Origin: Symsagittifera roscoffensis
Lineage: Eukaryota; Xenacoelomorpha; Acoela; Convolutidae
Assembly (NCBI RefSeq): GCF_963678635.1
Contig: NC_087062.1
Span: 59,993,584 to 60,057,583 of the forward strand
Direction of reading: 5' to 3'
DNA length: 64,000 nt
Notes under the pieces: generated by a model
The model's input: only the letters and a program-made list of their open reading frames with translations
Database searches by the model: none
Told to the model about the DNA's origin: nothing
Translations under genes and position numbers: made by a program
In this document: one piece after another, positions 1 through 10,259 of the stretch
How positions within the stretch are numbered: the first letter of the stretch is position 1
Layout of the letters: every line of letters begins with the position of its first letter

Positions 1-1
1 T

Positions 2-850
2 TGCGAGCCTGAGCTACTACTGTTTGCAGGGATGAATGATCACTTGCATGCGACAGGGTTTCTTGAGCAGCTCAAGGGCGATGAACCGGCACCGAAGAAG
101 ACCTTAGAAGCCATCCAGACATTATTTGCAGCCATGAATGAAGTACAAGAGAACGTTGCCTCACGATTTGGCTCCAAGACAAAAGTAGCGTTCACGACGT
201 CTCCCGGGTACGCAAGCATGCCTCCCGCTCTGCAATTTGTATATGCGATCTTGATCTTGATAGCAGAAGGGAATGGGTGGCGTATTCTGATGGCAGCTCC
301 CAATCGGGAGCTGGAACCAACGAACTTGAGACTTCGCAGATCAGAACTGGCGGCGGCGTGGGCGAATGTGTCCCACGCGTTGAGGGGCTTCTACGAGTTG
401 GCTGACATCCTCATTGTATTGGACGAGGTCCTCTTGCTAGAGATATCCAACTTCGCTAGGCAACTCAAGCTCAGTCCGATTATAGGGGATGATCATCCAG
501 TGGTGACTCACCTGACGGCCAGTCTGTGGTTTCGAAGTATGGAGTTGACCATCACAAGCTCAACCAGTAAATCTAGAGGGCCGAGCAGCGAAAGGAAGAA
601 CGTGGTCGCAGCGGAGAAGCAGCTGGAGTCGATGGTGTATCGACTGACACAAGAGAGAGGCAGGTGGCCCTTCCTGAAACCAAGGCTGGAGATCGCCACG
701 GAGAAGACAAGAGTAGGTGCCCCACCTCTGGTGAAGCAGATCTGGGATTTTCTTGAGGAGCAGCTGGAAGTGGCCGAGAAGAGGGAAATGACGGTGGGCA
801 GGTTCGTCACAGCAGTCAACGAAGTCACGATTGGAGGATTCTGGAGGTGA
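2..850 (+). pseudogene. Copy A segment 1: second SGNH-like domain and helical region
   Basis: This segment is open from the window edge, so it is 5' partial. It begins within a Rossmann-like strand leading into GMNDHL, matching GSNDHL of copy B; this is the G-x-N-D pattern of SGNH block III. Further on, SPGYASMPPALQFVY and the LxLDEVLxLExSNFARxLKL region align closely with copy B at about 24160-24430. The frame is lost near 840, and the following codons of the family continue in the frame used from 831. Confidence 0.75.
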
Positions 851-1826
851 GCTGAGGACGAGGAGGGATCACGAGATTCTTGAGTTCTTGAGTCCTTGTT
901 GGGGAAAGGAGTTCATGGCTGGAGTGTACAGCGCGAAAGAGACCATCTTTGGAGCCTTCATACAGGAAATCTTGAACATGCCCATCAGTCTGTTGTTGGC
1001 ACTGTACCTGGTTTACCCAAGATACCTGTTCAATATGGGCCCAGCGTACATGTTCAGTCGGGGCGTGGACACACTCCGGATTGACGGGTACTTGGCATTG
1101 GTGCTTCTAACCCATGGGGAACTGGTGTCATTCCACCGACTAATGAAATACGGAGAGCCCCTGTCGATGGGAAGAACACACTCGAGTATTGACACCTATT
1201 CGTATAAGTGTGCTGCCTGACTAAAGACGCTGCTGGTGCAGTACCTACTGATGCAAAACCGGCACCTGACTGGTGAAGAGAAGAGCCCGAAGACACGGGA
1301 TGAGTGGAGGAAAGTGAATGGGGGCATGCCTCTGTTGACGGACCTATGCCTGGCCATGAGATCGGACCCCATGGGGATGATCCGGGGGCTAGAGGAGGTC
1401 GTAACCTGCATCTATGGACCTGCCGCCACGTACACGTTTCCAGATCCTCTGGTGACAGCTTATCGATACTCAGTGACCCACGTGAGCCTCATAAGCATAC
1501 TAGATGGGACGACACTCAATTGGTGTCAGCAGGAGGTGCTAAGGGCACAGATGAGCAACACGGTGCTCTTCGAAAAGGTGAAGGATCCGGAGTTGGTGAT
1601 ATACAGTTTCCGAGGACAACTGCAGTGCAGGATGGGAGGTAAGCGCGAAGGCCCCATCGAAACCTATCCCAAGTTCTGGAACCTGAGTCCCCTGACAGCA
1701 AATGGACAAGAAATCTTGAGAATTCCAGCATGGAAGAAAAGCTTCGAGCTGGTGAAAAGGGAGCTAGAGGCGATATTGGAGAAGGACCAGCAAGCATTCC
1801 AGAGTTTCCAACAGCGAGGAGAATGA
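831..1826 (+). pseudogene. Copy A segment 2: conserved middle region, in-frame TGA at 1218
   Basis: Homologous to copy B at about 24850-25680, with shared strings such as YLLMQNR/YLLQQNR, GMPLxTDL and YGPxxxxxFPD. The TGA at 1218-1220 is followed directly by CTA, a context known from cases of stop readthrough, but copy B has a sense codon there, so a plain nonsense mutation is the simpler reading. The frame changes again at about 1800, near the LTANGQEI region. Confidence 0.7.
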
Positions 1827-3601
1827 CCCTGGGGATGAACAGCTCCCTGGTGGTCCCGTCCTTGTTCGCGAGAGCAGCAACCAAAGAACAACAGGGGGAG
1901 TTCACCGACGGCTGGGATCCCCTCTTCATCGGCTACTCTGCAGCAATTTATTTTCATACCAGCGATGCGAAAATAAATTCATGGACAACTCAAGCCAAGA
2001 AAATGAGAGGCTCGATGCCCCCGAAATTCGAGGTGCGAGATGCCTTAAGAACACTTGAGCGGGCAGGTCTGGAGAACAAGTTGCCGGTGTGGGACGATGG
2101 CAGGATGATTGTGAATGAAGGACACATCGCACTGAAAGGAGACGAGATGGTGTTTGTCACAAGAAGATACCGGGCACCTTACGGACTGGAGCAAGTGGAA
2201 ATGAGACAGGAGGGGAAGGAGCTGGATGCAGCAGGCCCATTGTATGTGGCTCTGACAGAGTATAAGAAAACGGGTCCAGCGACACCATCACCCCTATCAG
2301 TGGACACCCCTGGGGATAAAAGGAGCGGTCCCGTAGAAGATCGGTTCAGGAGGATTCTTGAGAGAAGAGAAGCAGAATCGGGAGAGGAGAGCATGGACGA
2401 GACTCTCAGCGAGGCAGGAGAGAATATGGAAGTGGGAAACACACAGGAGCAGAAGCCATCGGAGGAAGAGTTCACCACGCAAGAACTGTTGAAAGATCTG
2501 AGTGGAGAAAATTGGGCAGACACCCCCACGCCACCTCTGACCTCATCTCCCCGCAAGAATCTAGAGTTACCACTGACGAGCGAGAATCCGAACATGGGAA
2601 TGATTTTCCTGAGTGCGGAAAGAAGGGAGAAGAACACCTTCGAGGGAAACAGGGATGCTTTCCTATGCACTCTGGATGAGGATTCTTGGCGAAAATTCTT
2701 GAGCGATTTTAATCGAGAAGTGGACGACGAGACCACATTGGACGATTTCAAGGAGGAGCTGTGGGACACGGTAGTGAAATTCGGAGAGCCTGTCCTGATG
2801 GGGACAGGTCTGGAGGAGAAAGCTAGAGGAGAGCTGCTGAGCAAGATGGTCGAGTTGAGGAAGGCATCACGGAAGACCAAGGAAGACAAATGTAAAGACA
2901 GCTCTACTCTGAAACAAAAAACTGACAATAAAATAATTGAACATGTAAGGGGGGATAAGGTCGGGACTAGTAATATAATTAAAAGTACTAATATCCTTAA
3001 GGCTCGAGCAGGGGGGAGGCAAGAGTTGGAAGGGTTGGATGGAGACAAGGAAGTCGAATCAGTGATGATAACGACAACGCCCCCGAGTAAAGACGTTAGG
3101 TCTCGCAAGAGGAAGAGAGATGTGGAGGGATTGGGCAGTCCTTCAGCGGATGCGGTCTCGGAGAGAAACTTGAGAGAGACGGCCCCCATGGTTCTGGCAC
3201 GATGGAAGACAGCAGCCTACAAGTGTAGCTACGAGCCAAGGAAACTGCTCGACGTAGAAAGAGAGATGGAGATCCCCACCAGCTCAACAACGGAAGAAGA
3301 CTTCAAGCCTCAGAGGATAAAAATGAAGCGAGGTTTGACGAGCGGGCAGACCTGGGAAGTGGACGTCGGCAAAGAATGGGTCTCAAATGAACACCAGGCT
3401 ACCGGGAAGCAAGTGACTAGCGATCCTCTTGAGAAAAATAAAACGAGGAACACCTCCCGACCGTGGTGGGTGGCCCTGGATACATTGCAGGAATTGGAAG
3501 ACTGCCTGAAGAAGCTCGACAGTGGAGTGTCACGCAAACGACGCAACTGGGCTACCCAGCGAAGGCTGATATCAACAAATTGGAATTGGGGAGCCAACTG
3601 A
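1730..3601 (+). pseudogene. Copy A segment 3: acidic, low-complexity linker region (longest open piece)
   Basis: Open for 623 codons from a possible start at 1730. The first ~30 codons are probably out of frame; real similarity to copy B (about 25790-26200) starts near 1810 with the MTLGMNSSLVVPSL region (MLLGVTSPIIAPRI in copy B). A Glu/Ser-rich stretch follows, then a basic patch around SRKRKRD that could act as a nuclear localisation signal. It spans the point where copy B has its TAG (26303) without any stop of its own. The correct frame is lost at about 3560. Confidence 0.7.
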
Positions 3602-3843
3602 AGAGAACTTGGCAGAACTTGTTAAAAGATCATTTTGAAGAAGCGATGAGAACATCCTCATCGGCATCGCCGTTGATGGCGAATCCCTTTATTAGGACCG
3701 CAGGACAACTGATGTTCGCGTGGAGCCTGTTGCGGATAGAGTTAGAGACACTGACTTCATACGACAAGTTGAAGTTGGGAGGCAAGAATCTAGAGGTATA
3801 TCGAATGCTGATGCAGCACGTTGCAGGGATAACTCAGGCTTGA
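3463..3843 (+). pseudogene. Copy A segment 4: short bridging piece
   Basis: Only the part from about 3560 is convincing. It aligns with copy B at about 27470-27700, with the pattern R-x-x-x-Q-x-x-x-AW-x-L/LM. The frame changes again near 3820, where LARRKDATCF in the next frame matches AWAKRKDALCF of copy B. Confidence 0.6.
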
Positions 3844-6200
3844 GTCTGGCAAGGAGGAAAGATGCTACCTGTTTCTTGAGGTGGACAATGTCGATGATGA
3901 CTGACAGTACCATCCTAGCATGTCACCAGAGAGCAATTGGAAGCAAGACGCTGGAAAGGAGAGTCTCCACAGTCATCTTGAAAGTGTACCAGAGTACTGG
4001 GATAGAAAAGGAGGATGGTTCTAGGCAATCTCTAGAGAGCCACAGGAAGTTAGATGAGATACGGAGATTCTACAACAAGAAGTTTGAGGAGAAACACGAC
4101 GTTCACCGTAACTTGGCTTCGACAGGAGAGTACTTGAAACCCAACAAAAAGGGAGAGTACCAGTATGTGTCTGGAGTGATGGGGATGGCATACAACCCTT
4201 TCTTGGACTTGGAAGCTGGAGGTGCCCACAGAAACTACGAGGTGGCGGAGCTGCTGAAGTTCTGGACAGAGAAGATAATGGAGATATACACTGTAGAGAG
4301 AGAGAGACCTAGCCTAGGTTTGATTCTCGAGAAAACACCGGAAGTAATAAGTGTGCCACGCTCAAGTAAAAGGGTAGAACTAAAAATGGGTAACGGGAAC
4401 GGCATGTTGACCACGAATCTGGGAGTGGTGTGGAAATTGCTCAGGCCCTCCTGGTGTCCACATCCCCATGCGAGCCTGATCGAGGAAGTCAGGGAGCGAG
4501 TGAGACTAGCGCCGACAGAGGATGAAGATATGGCGACATTGAGTATAGTACATAGACTGATCTTGCCTCATGTGAAGGAGTCGAGTGAGGTGACGAGTGG
4601 AACAGGGTCGGTAAAGAAAATGGAGCCGGGCAGTTGTCTTGACTCGACGTGTGGGAATGGCGAGCACACCTGCGATGGACGATCATGCGTCAGGATATAG
4701 TCTTTCCAGAAAGAAGACCTAGTCACCTTGTTTGAAGACATTACCGAAAGGGAGAAGAGTGAGATACAGATAGTGGCTGAGTGTTACGTGAGTACCACGG
4801 TGAACCTAGCAACAGCTCTGGGATTCTTCTCAAGAATGTGCAGTCTCCAGTCACTGGAGAGGCTAGAGTCAAAACACCACTTGGTGACCGCGTTGAGCGT
4901 GGAGTCATGGCCCGGGGTGTTGCAAGTGACCCAGAAATATATCAAGAGTTGGAAGGTTGGACTCGAAGCGGAGATGGGATTTCCCATGAGCGAAGCCTAT
5001 GGTCTGCCTCTAAATGCGAAGTCCCTAGTGGGGTCAGTGATAGCCAACCTATGTGGCAGCCACTATCCATTACACATGGCGATGGTGGAAGTATCCAGCC
5101 AAAGGGTATTGATAGACAAAGCCTTCTCAGTGCCCAAATGCGTAAGACTGGCTCGGATGTCGCATCATTCACACAAGCTGTTGAGGAAGATCCGAGGAAC
5201 AGTGCCGAAAGAGCAGAGGGACGACTTGAGTGAAATCTGGGGTGAAGAACTTCTAGGTTTGGAGGGCGAAAACACAAGTGACCACGAGAGACAAAACGTG
5301 ATCGGGAAACCCATGGTTGGCGCTCCAAACTTGGAAGAGATCGACGTGATACACGAGAAAATGATGGAACTTGAGCCTCTCCTAGAAGCCTCGGGAGAAC
5401 GCAATCTTAAGAGCATCGACCTCACACACGGGGATTGTCCATGCCACTGTCTGGCGCAGACAGTGTGGTACCCAGATCACGCCAATCTCTGCCTGATCTG
5501 GGATGTGGAAGAAATCAGGTCGTTGGGACTACCCGAGCATCAACAAAAAGTGACCATCTTGGTGGTGAGCACAATGCTGGCTCTACGATGGATAGAAGAA
5601 AATATAGCAAAGTATCGGGAATCGAAGGCGCCAACAGCAGAGTCGATTCACGCGATAGATTACAGCAGGAGACTTGAGTTGTTCGAGACCGCATGCAAGG
5701 TATTTGCCATACCAATGGAAGTCAGACACATGTGGAGCCGCTTGATATTCTTTCCTTGGTTTCGCGCGACGGTGACGAAGGATCACATGAGGAAACATCA
5801 AAAGGAATATCGACAGTTCCAGGCCGAGATAGGACCAGATGCCTTCAAGAGACCTGTGCTGACCCATCGAAATGCGATCACGACGGGGTGGAAAAGAGTG
5901 GGTAGAGTATCCAGAAACAACACTAGAGCGAGGGAGTCGATACTAGAAGAGGACCTGGCGAAAAATGTAAGCCTGAGTCTTCACAATTCCTTCTGTTTGA
6001 ACCGGGAATCGAAGGTGAAGAGCTTACCGAAATAAGTGAAGAGATTGCAAGAGCAAAGGGAGTGGATGCGATCCTATGAACAGCTGAAGGCTTGGGAGGA
6101 GATTTTGATCAGCTCCGATGACGAAGAGGCACTATTGAAACAGATCACAGTGTCAAATATATCTGGATCGGGTACCTCGAGGGCGAAGAACACGAGGTGA
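3720..6200 (+). pseudogene. Copy A segment 5: conserved Cys/His-rich C-terminal region, TAG at 4698 and TAA at 6033
   Basis: One frame runs from about 3820 to the TGA at 6198, broken only by TAG 4698 and TAA 6033. It matches copy B at 27700-30051, including GMAYNPF, SWCPHP, ATALGF/ITALGF, SVPKC, PCHCLAQTxWYP, WDVEE, LTHRNA and LHNSFCxNRE. The tail after 6035 (RLQEQREW, then an acidic ISSDDEE) corresponds to the acidic C-terminus of copy B. This shows that TAA 6033 is a lesion and not the original end. Confidence 0.75.
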
Positions 6201-6636
6201 GCCGGTGGCTCGAAAGGAAATTCTAGAGTCTTGAGTCTTGAGAGGGAGGGGGCTCGAGGGTGAACTCGGATGAAATCTGGGTTCACCAAAAAGGAATTTT
6301 AACAAATGAGATATTGTTATTAATATGCTATATCTATTATATAAATCAAAATGCTGCATGAAAATTTCCTGATTGAATAGGACAAAAAAAGTTTTAAATT
6401 ACCAACTTAAAAAGCGAGAACTCATAGGTGCAGGTGTGTGCAGATTTTGATTGATGTTTAGCGATAGTGTGAAAATTTTATATGGTTGTGAATTTTGGAA
6501 GGTAGATAAACTTAAGTCTGCTGCAAACTTCTGTAAATGACCACTGGCACTGTATCTTGAGTGACTCTCGGGTTTCTGGGGATTCACTAACAGAGACAGC
6601 ACGCGATGAGGACATCGATCTTGAGTCCGGGGAGTA
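6201..6636 (+). other. Copy A 3' untranslated region
   Basis: No ORF of interest lies between the end of the coding remnant and the 3' LTR. It corresponds in position to 30052-30797 of copy B. It contains several TCTTGAG repeats (around 6230) and ends in the polypurine-like tract. Confidence 0.6.
6625..6636 (+). promoter_or_regulatory. Polypurine-like tract of copy A
   Basis: GTCCGGGGAGTA lies directly before the LTR start TGTGCCA. The identical 12 bases precede the 3' LTR of copy B (30786-30797), although the LTRs themselves are strongly diverged. A conserved tract at this place is expected to prime plus-strand synthesis. Confidence 0.7.
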
Positions 6637-7258
6637 TGTGCCAGTCGGTCATATCTGGAAGTTTGACCTTGAGGGACACGAGAATACGTGATTTTGGAGT
6701 GAAGTTTTAATTTTCAAAATTTCGAATGGAGCCTGTCATGCTCAGTTTTCTCGCACCAACTCAAAACAAAAAGTGAAAAATCAGAACGACCGAATTTGCG
6801 ATTGCGGGAAAACACTTAAGAAAACAGCAGGAAATTGCTATTCGCAATTTCCGGATACAAAATAACACACGAGTAGAGCCGTCTTGTCCTGAAATTGGAA
6901 GAGAGATAATCACGAGAAGAGAGAATAATCATTCGAACCGAACCAGAGTGAACCTTCAACGGAAAGGTGGACAGCTTGAGTGTCCCAATGGTTCAGACAG
7001 AAACTCCAATTCTAGAGTCAAAACTTATTTCTGTTATTAAAACTGATTAGTATTGAACTTATCAAGTTATCTTATTTAATTCTCGATATGCTCATTAATT
7101 TAATTACTCCTTATACTCAAGTGCATCAACATGTGAGTCCCTAATTTATTTTTCTCGAGTGTGTTTTATGATTGTTATGTTGAGATAAGGCGAGTTTTAG
7201 GTTGATCCATCTGAAATGGATCAAAGTTCCAATGTCCAATAAAAAGTAACTTAACGGA
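6637..7258 (+). repeat. Copy A 3' LTR, left part
   Basis: Begins TGTGCCA, as copy B LTRs do, and is alignable to them in patches: an AAAATTTCGA block near 6715, and a GATCCATCT...ATGGATC block near 7203 matching TCAATCCATCTCCAATGGA of copy B. It stops at the 9-bp target site CTTAACGGA (7250-7258), where the DNA transposon inserted. The right part resumes after 32117. The two parts sum to about 895 bp, against 878 bp for the copy B LTR. Confidence 0.8.
7250..7258. repeat. 9-bp target site duplication, left copy
   Basis: CTTAACGGA stands immediately before the left inverted end of the DNA transposon. The identical 9 bases are at 32118-32126. A 9-bp duplication is typical of Mutator-like elements. 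Confidence 0.85.
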
Positions 7259-7309
7259 GGGAAACGGACTTTATCCTCCACGGTCATTATCCTCCAGGCG
7301 ATATCCTCC
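7259..7309 (+). repeat. Left terminal inverted repeat of the MULE-like element
   Basis: Starts GGGAAACGGACTTTATCC and contains repeated ATCCTCC heptamers. It pairs with the reverse complement of 32067-32117 with four mismatches in 51 positions. Further TTTTATCC/TCCTCC copies continue to about 7390 as subterminal repeats. Confidence 0.88.
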
Positions 7310-7451
7310 ACCATTATCCTCCATTTCTCAAACAGGGACTTTTTCCTCCATTTTTATCCCCCAATTTTATGAATTTGGATGTTTTCCTCCAATTAGTAAA
7401 TTCAGTCAAATTATTAGATTATATCCAATATTTGATCATTTCAGACAATAA

Positions 7452-8089
7452 ATGGAACTTCCTGATCATTCCGCGTACGGGCAGCCCAATTATATGGAAC
7501 AAGTTGACTTCGGAACATCTGAAGACGAGCTTTCCTGCAATGAAACAGTTTACTTTGAGGAATTTAAGGGTGAACCTAGAAGTTCCACGCCAATAATTGT
7601 TGATAGTGACGTTGAAGTACCCGAAACCCCAAGTACCATTCAACCCGACGAAGAGAATGACGTTTTTATCGACCTTCCTAGTCATGCTAAGAAAGGGGGC
7701 AATTTGGTAGCAGAAGTAACTGGATATGTCTATTCGCATAAGAGGTCTAATATTTGGACATGCACGGTTCGCACTAAGGAGGTTCGCTGCTACGCCGCCA
7801 TTAAGAAGGTCGATGGGAAGTATCAAAAATTAGGCCACCATAAATGCGAGGCTAGGCCTGGTATAGTTAAGAAAAAGAGAATTGCTTTTGAGTCTAAGAA
7901 GCTAGCAAAGTCGCAGCCTTTCAAATCAACGAATGCAATAATTGACGATGTTCTTCTTGATTTAGCCGATGAGACACCCGAATGTAAATTTTTATTTTCT
8001 CGTGCAGGTACTTTTCAATGAGGCACAGTTGGTTGAAATTAATTTGCGGATCCTGTCTGTACAGGAGAGCCGAAAAGGCTATGTGGAGA
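7452..8089 (+). CDS. FLYWCH-type zinc-finger ORF of the MULE-like element (5' part, interrupted)
   Basis: The ATG at 7452 sits 7 bases after a good splice acceptor (TTTCAG, ends 7444). The first 177 codons encode an acidic N-terminus with PIIVDSDVE (about residues 47-55, resembling a SUMO-interacting motif), then a FLYWCH-like domain at about residues 84-132. Its signature residues are G91-Y-V-Y, W102-x-C104, C113-x-A and H129/H130-x-C132; the last ligand is Cys where His is usual. The frame stops at 8019, but the neighbouring +1 frame is open from about 8008 to the Gypsy insertion at 8089 and continues in phase at 31677. This implies a frameshift near 7984-8007 or an unrecognised splice. It probably encoded a DNA-binding transposon protein. 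Confidence 0.65.
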
Positions 8090-8967
8090 TGTGCCATTCT
8101 GCCAGATGACACAGCACAACCTTCCGGCGACATAAAAAAGAGTGACTAAAGGCCTTATGAACAAAAAAGTGTTGCGACGGAGGGTCAGAATGTTCTAGAA
8201 TTTTTATTTTTAAAATTTCGATTGGAAGAAGAACATTTCTGAGAAATAGAAAAAAGACGGCCATTTTGAATAAAAAAAGACGAAAATCAGAACCACGATA
8301 GAGATTGTAAAGAACAGTCGTGCAAGAAAATTACGAAGCCTCTTATCGTGGCAATAACACACGATAAGGACCTTAGTGACAGATATTTGTGGAGACTGAG
8401 GCTTCAGTGGGGGGAAGAGAAATACCACGGAACCCTCCCGGGACACGAAAAATAAGAGATAAGAGTGTTATCTCAAGAAAATCACGGGAGCGGAGGCTTG
8501 GTCCCCCAGAGACTGTCTATGTGAAGGCACTGTATAAACTAACTTTAACAGCTGCTGTAATGTCCTAGATCTTAATTAAACACCGTTATTATTTAATATT
8601 TCAGAGCATGAGTAGCTAGAAAAAGGAAAGGGTCAATCCATCTCCAATGGATTTAACATAAAGCTGTCACACAAAAACATATAAAAAAGGTTGTTCGAGC
8701 CGTGTTTTTAATGACAATCACGTAGTCTGAGGATCCGAGACTCAGCTATGTGGTTGTGTTCGCATGCAAACGAAAGCTGATCAAAAGTCGTTTGACTGAT
8801 GGCCTAAAAATGGTAACTTTTTACTTTGCCCTAAACAGACCAGAAAATCAACTGGCAAGGTCGAGACGGTGAAAAACGAGTAGAATTAAGGTAACTGACG
8901 CATGCCAGTCGTTGATAGGTACTTTTTCTACGCTCCGTCGCTGTGTGATATTTGGGCGAATGTTACA
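8090..8967 (+). repeat. 5' LTR of Gypsy copy B
   Basis: Starts TGTGCC and ends GTTACA, giving the usual TG...CA ends. The same sequence occurs at 30798-31676 with five substitutions and one indel. It carries a TATAAAA box at 8680 and several CCCTCC/GGAGGG motifs of the kind that recur in the leader. Confidence 0.93.
8680..8686 (+). promoter_or_regulatory. TATA box in the 5' LTR
   Basis: TATAAAA lies at 8680-8686 within the 3' third of the LTR, a suitable place for a promoter that starts transcription within the LTR. The 3' LTR copy has an extra T, changing the run to TATAAAAATA. No experimental start site can be inferred from sequence alone. Confidence 0.4.
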
Positions 8968-8979
8968 TAGACGTTTTTA

Positions 8980-8997
8980 TGGCGCTCCTGGGTGGGC
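8980..8997 (+). other. Primer binding site, probably for tRNA-Asn
   Basis: TGGCGCTCCTGGGTGGGC starts 12 bases after the 5' LTR. From memory of the eukaryotic tRNA-Asn(GTT) 3' end, this is complementary at 16 of 18 positions, the two mismatches being adjacent. The 12-base gap to the LTR is longer than usual. The call is inference from position and tRNA complementarity. Confidence 0.55.
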
Positions 8998-9116
8998 CTG
9001 TTAAAGGCATGAAACCATCATGATCAGCAAGCGTTTCAGCGACGAACCCTCCGCTCCGGGCGTATGCCCGAGTTAGAGGTCTTAATGACCGTTATTGTAC
9101 TAGGGGGAAGGTGCGT

Positions 9117-9183
9117 ACCCTCCGTCTAGTACAATTTAGCTTTTTAACTTAGTTAACACCGAAAATTCCGGGGGCCGGAGGGT
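9117..9183. repeat. 67-bp inverted unit 1 of the leader
   Basis: ACCCTCCG at 9117-9124 and CGGAGGGT at 9176-9183 are perfect inverse complements. The interior is AT-rich with TTAACTTAGTTAAC-type sequence. The outer span equals that of units 2-4. Confidence 0.75.
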
Positions 9184-9490
9184 TAGGTGGGAAGTCATGA
9201 ACCCGCTTGTCCCGAGGTCCCGGGACCAAAAACAACTAAAGAGAAAGCGTAAAACCAAACAAAAACAGTGAAAACCAAGAAAAAGCCAAAAATAAATTTA
9301 TTTAAAAACAAAAAAAGTACAAAAAACAGTAAAAAATCCAAAAAAGACCAAAAACAGTAAAAAACATAAAGTGACAGTTTATATGTTATTTCCGGACGAG
9401 ATGTGATCTGACCTTCCTATTTGTTGTTGTTTCAGATTGATTTATATCGTTTCTGATAGAAAGATTGTGTGTTTTGGTGAAGGGTTGGGT

Positions 9491-9557
9491 ACCCTCCCTC
9501 GAGTGTAATTTGAGTGTTTAAGCACGTTAATGGTGATTTTGCCGGTGACCGGAGGGT
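9491..9557. repeat. 67-bp inverted unit 2 of the leader
   Basis: ACCCTCCC begins at 9491 and CGGAGGGT ends at 9557. The interior TGTAATTTGAGTGTTTAAGC resembles units 1 and 3 in the position of its TTTAA/GTTAA steps. Confidence 0.75.
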
Positions 9558-9716
9558 AGAGTGGCAGGCTGATCAACGTGTTCCACACTCAACAGGGACA
9601 TCAAGGACAACATCTGCAACGACTGTTGGGTATCGTTGAAGCAATTTTAGTATCGTTTGGGTACTATTTCCTTAAAACTTAAGTGGTGGGGGGCACGATT
9701 GGCGCGGTCCGATTGT

Positions 9717-9783
9717 ACCCTCCATCGATTACAAATTTCCGAGTTAAGGGTGTTAATTCGGATATTTTGGTGCAAAGGAGGGT
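9717..9783. repeat. 67-bp inverted unit 3 of the leader
   Basis: ACCCTCC at 9717-9723 and GGAGGGT at 9777-9783 give the same 67-bp span. The interior shows GAGTTAAGGGTGTTAATT, similar in layout to unit 2. Confidence 0.75.
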
Positions 9784-10192
9784 ATAGTACTATTCATTAA
9801 AGACTATTAATAGATTATTATCCTTATTATATATTACTTATCTCCTATTTAGACCCAAGAAACACCCATTTTTTGTCGAAAATTACCAATTTTCGACCAA
9901 ACCGTAGACCCCCAAATTTTCGGATATCCGAGCTTTTCCGATAGGCAAAAAGCTTTTATATAGAGAGTAGCCACGTAGTTCGATCCCCTTTATTAAAGAA
10001 ACCGCGTGAGCAAAGATTCAGTAGAAGTTAGAAAAACGAGAATTTTTCGACCAAAATTTTGATAATTTTCTGTATTTTGTCAATCTGTTTTGGGGATCGA
10101 GTTTTTGAGTTTTTAGAGTTAGAGCAATAAAATTTTTTGCGTTAGGAGCGTGCTAGCATAACGTGCTAGGTTACTAGAGAAATTTTTGGGTA

Positions 10193-10259
10193 ACCCTCCG
10201 AGTAGCTCCGTGGATAGAGCTAACGACTTAAGGTTTGGAAAAGGAAGGAATCGGAGGGT
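10193..10259. repeat. 67-bp inverted unit 4 of the leader
   Basis: ACCCTCCG at 10193-10200 pairs with CGGAGGGT at 10252-10259. The span is again 67 bp, although the interior is diverged (GCTAACGACTTAAGG). Confidence 0.75.

Larger units (their letters stand above)
2..6200 (+). pseudogene. Gypsy copy A: broken accessory polyprotein (3' half of an older giant element)
   Basis: This stretch codes, in several frames, for a protein homologous along its whole length to the accessory module of copy B (about 23970-30051). It enters from the left edge of the window inside the second SGNH-like domain (GMND here, GSND in copy B) and ends at a TGA at 6198. Lesions seen are a frame change near 840, an in-frame TGA at 1218, frame changes near 1800, 3560 and 3820, a TAG at 4698 and a TAA at 6033. 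Coding similarity continues past each one. Where copy B is interrupted (26303 and 27836), copy A reads straight through, so the ancestral protein was probably one chain. It is followed by a polypurine-like tract and a 3' LTR, so it is the 3' end of an LTR element. The function is unknown; no membrane segments are visible. Confidence 0.85.

Noticed and set aside
2179-3189. 336-codon minus-strand ORF
   Set aside because: A Ser-rich shadow of the plus-strand accessory coding region; the plus strand is conserved with copy B and this frame is not.
7984-8007. 24-bp intron (GTAAAT...TGCAG) in the FLYWCH ORF
   Set aside because: Too short for normal splicing, and removal keeps the same frame with the stop at 8019, so it does not explain the shift into the downstream frame.
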